Part shown: one piece after another, positions 63,723 to 64,000 of the stretch
How positions within the stretch are numbered: the stretch's first letter is position 1
Layout of the letters: every line of letters starts with the position of its first letter
DNA from: Candidatus Accumulibacter sp. ACC003
GTDB taxonomy: Bacteria > Pseudomonadota > Gammaproteobacteria > Burkholderiales > Rhodocyclaceae
Length of the DNA: 64,000 bases
Direction: 5' to 3'
Assembly (NCBI RefSeq): GCF_907163085.1
Contig: NZ_CAJQTX010000001.1
Location: 1-64,000 of the forward strand
The notes under the pieces: model-generated
What the model was told of the DNA's origin: nothing
The model's database searches: none
Seen by the model: the letters and a program-made list of their open reading frames with translations, nothing else
Program-made: the position numbers and the translations under genes

Positions 63723-64000
63723 ATGCCTGAGTCCGCAGCGCTATCGGCAAGCCCGGTGACTGCCAGCGCCAACGAGGCGACCGGGGACCATCAGAACCGG
63801 CGTGCTTCGCCGGGTTTCTTGCGCGTACTGTTGCTGGGGCCCAGAGCGTGGGCGCTGTGGTGGCGGGCGCTCGTTGCCGGCCTGGACCATCAGCAAATTC
63901 TCGAGCAGGTCGAGCAGGACGCCAGTTTTTCGTTCAACTTCAGTTTCATGATCGTCGTCGCTGGCGGTATTGCCACCATCGGTCTGTTGCTCAACTCGCC
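63723..64000 (+). CDS. DUF389 family membrane protein, N-terminal part (3' end outside window)
   Basis: 92 residues are visible from ATG 63723, open to the window end. After a polar leader, SFNFSFMIVVAGGIATIGLLLNS is the first conserved helix of DUF389 (TIGR00341-like) proteins, polytopic membrane proteins of unknown role. It lies 53 bp after the transpeptidase stop in the same direction. Confidence 0.75.
   Translation, partial: MPESAALSASPVTASANEATGDHQNRRASPGFLRVLLLGPRAWALWWRALVAGLDHQQILEQVEQDASFSFNFSFMIVVAGGIATIGLLLNS

Overview
The window is GC-rich (roughly two-thirds G+C by eye) with dense coding on both strands. It looks like a chromosomal piece of a betaproteobacterium, most plausibly a Rhodocyclales or Accumulibacter-like organism. 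The reasons are the housekeeping order tig-clpP-clpX-lon-tRNA-Val-tRNA-Asp-ppiD, groESL under a CIRCE operator, and the large number of PAS/histidine-kinase/c-di-GMP proteins. The genus is inference; no rRNA is present.

Layout. (1) 1-4849: end of a SapC-family gene, a PilB/GspE-type secretion or pilus ATPase, an autoinhibited Fic protein and an RtcB RNA ligase. (2) 4887-18513: a signalling block with a frameshifted sensor kinase, a dCache-type PAS/GAF kinase, and an apparent operon of hemerythrin-kinase, GGDEF/EAL/REC protein, ABM monooxygenase, B12-binding protein and another kinase. (3) 18549-22796: a CheB-CheR-PAS fusion and a patatin-like lipase. (4) 23063-31417 (minus strand): a tightly overlapping nine-gene kai operon with a small ORF, sensor kinase, receiver, kaiB2, a PAS-PAS protein with a C-terminal helical domain resembling the KaiA/RsbU fold, kaiB1, kaiC, a diguanylate cyclase and a PAS kinase. 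(5) 31785-41612: a putative conflict or cell-death cluster with a caspase-like protease, a lipase/CHAT-protease fusion interrupted by about 1.15 kb of low-GC non-coding sequence, and a TIR/deoxyribosyltransferase-like plus SLOG-like protein. (6) 41655-44834 (minus): a secreted ParB-like protein and a cytochrome b5 / flavocytochrome reductase module. (7) 44873-46778: a complete insertion sequence with inverted repeats and a target duplication. It encodes a DUF4338-ISAs1 transposase split by a dnaX-type slippery site. (8) 47272-57720: the proteostasis block (tig, clpP, clpX, lon, ppiD, groEL, groES) with recognisable heat-shock promoters and a CIRCE. (9) 58242-64000: a CoA-transferase with an unusual C-terminal extension, fabI, a MepK-like murein endopeptidase, an L,D-transpeptidase and the start of a DUF389 membrane protein.

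The two most interesting systems are the kai operon, which wires a KaiC oscillator or timer to PAS sensing, two-component and c-di-GMP outputs, and the caspase / lipase-CHAT / TIR-SLOG cluster. All functional statements come from reading translated motifs; no database search was run.
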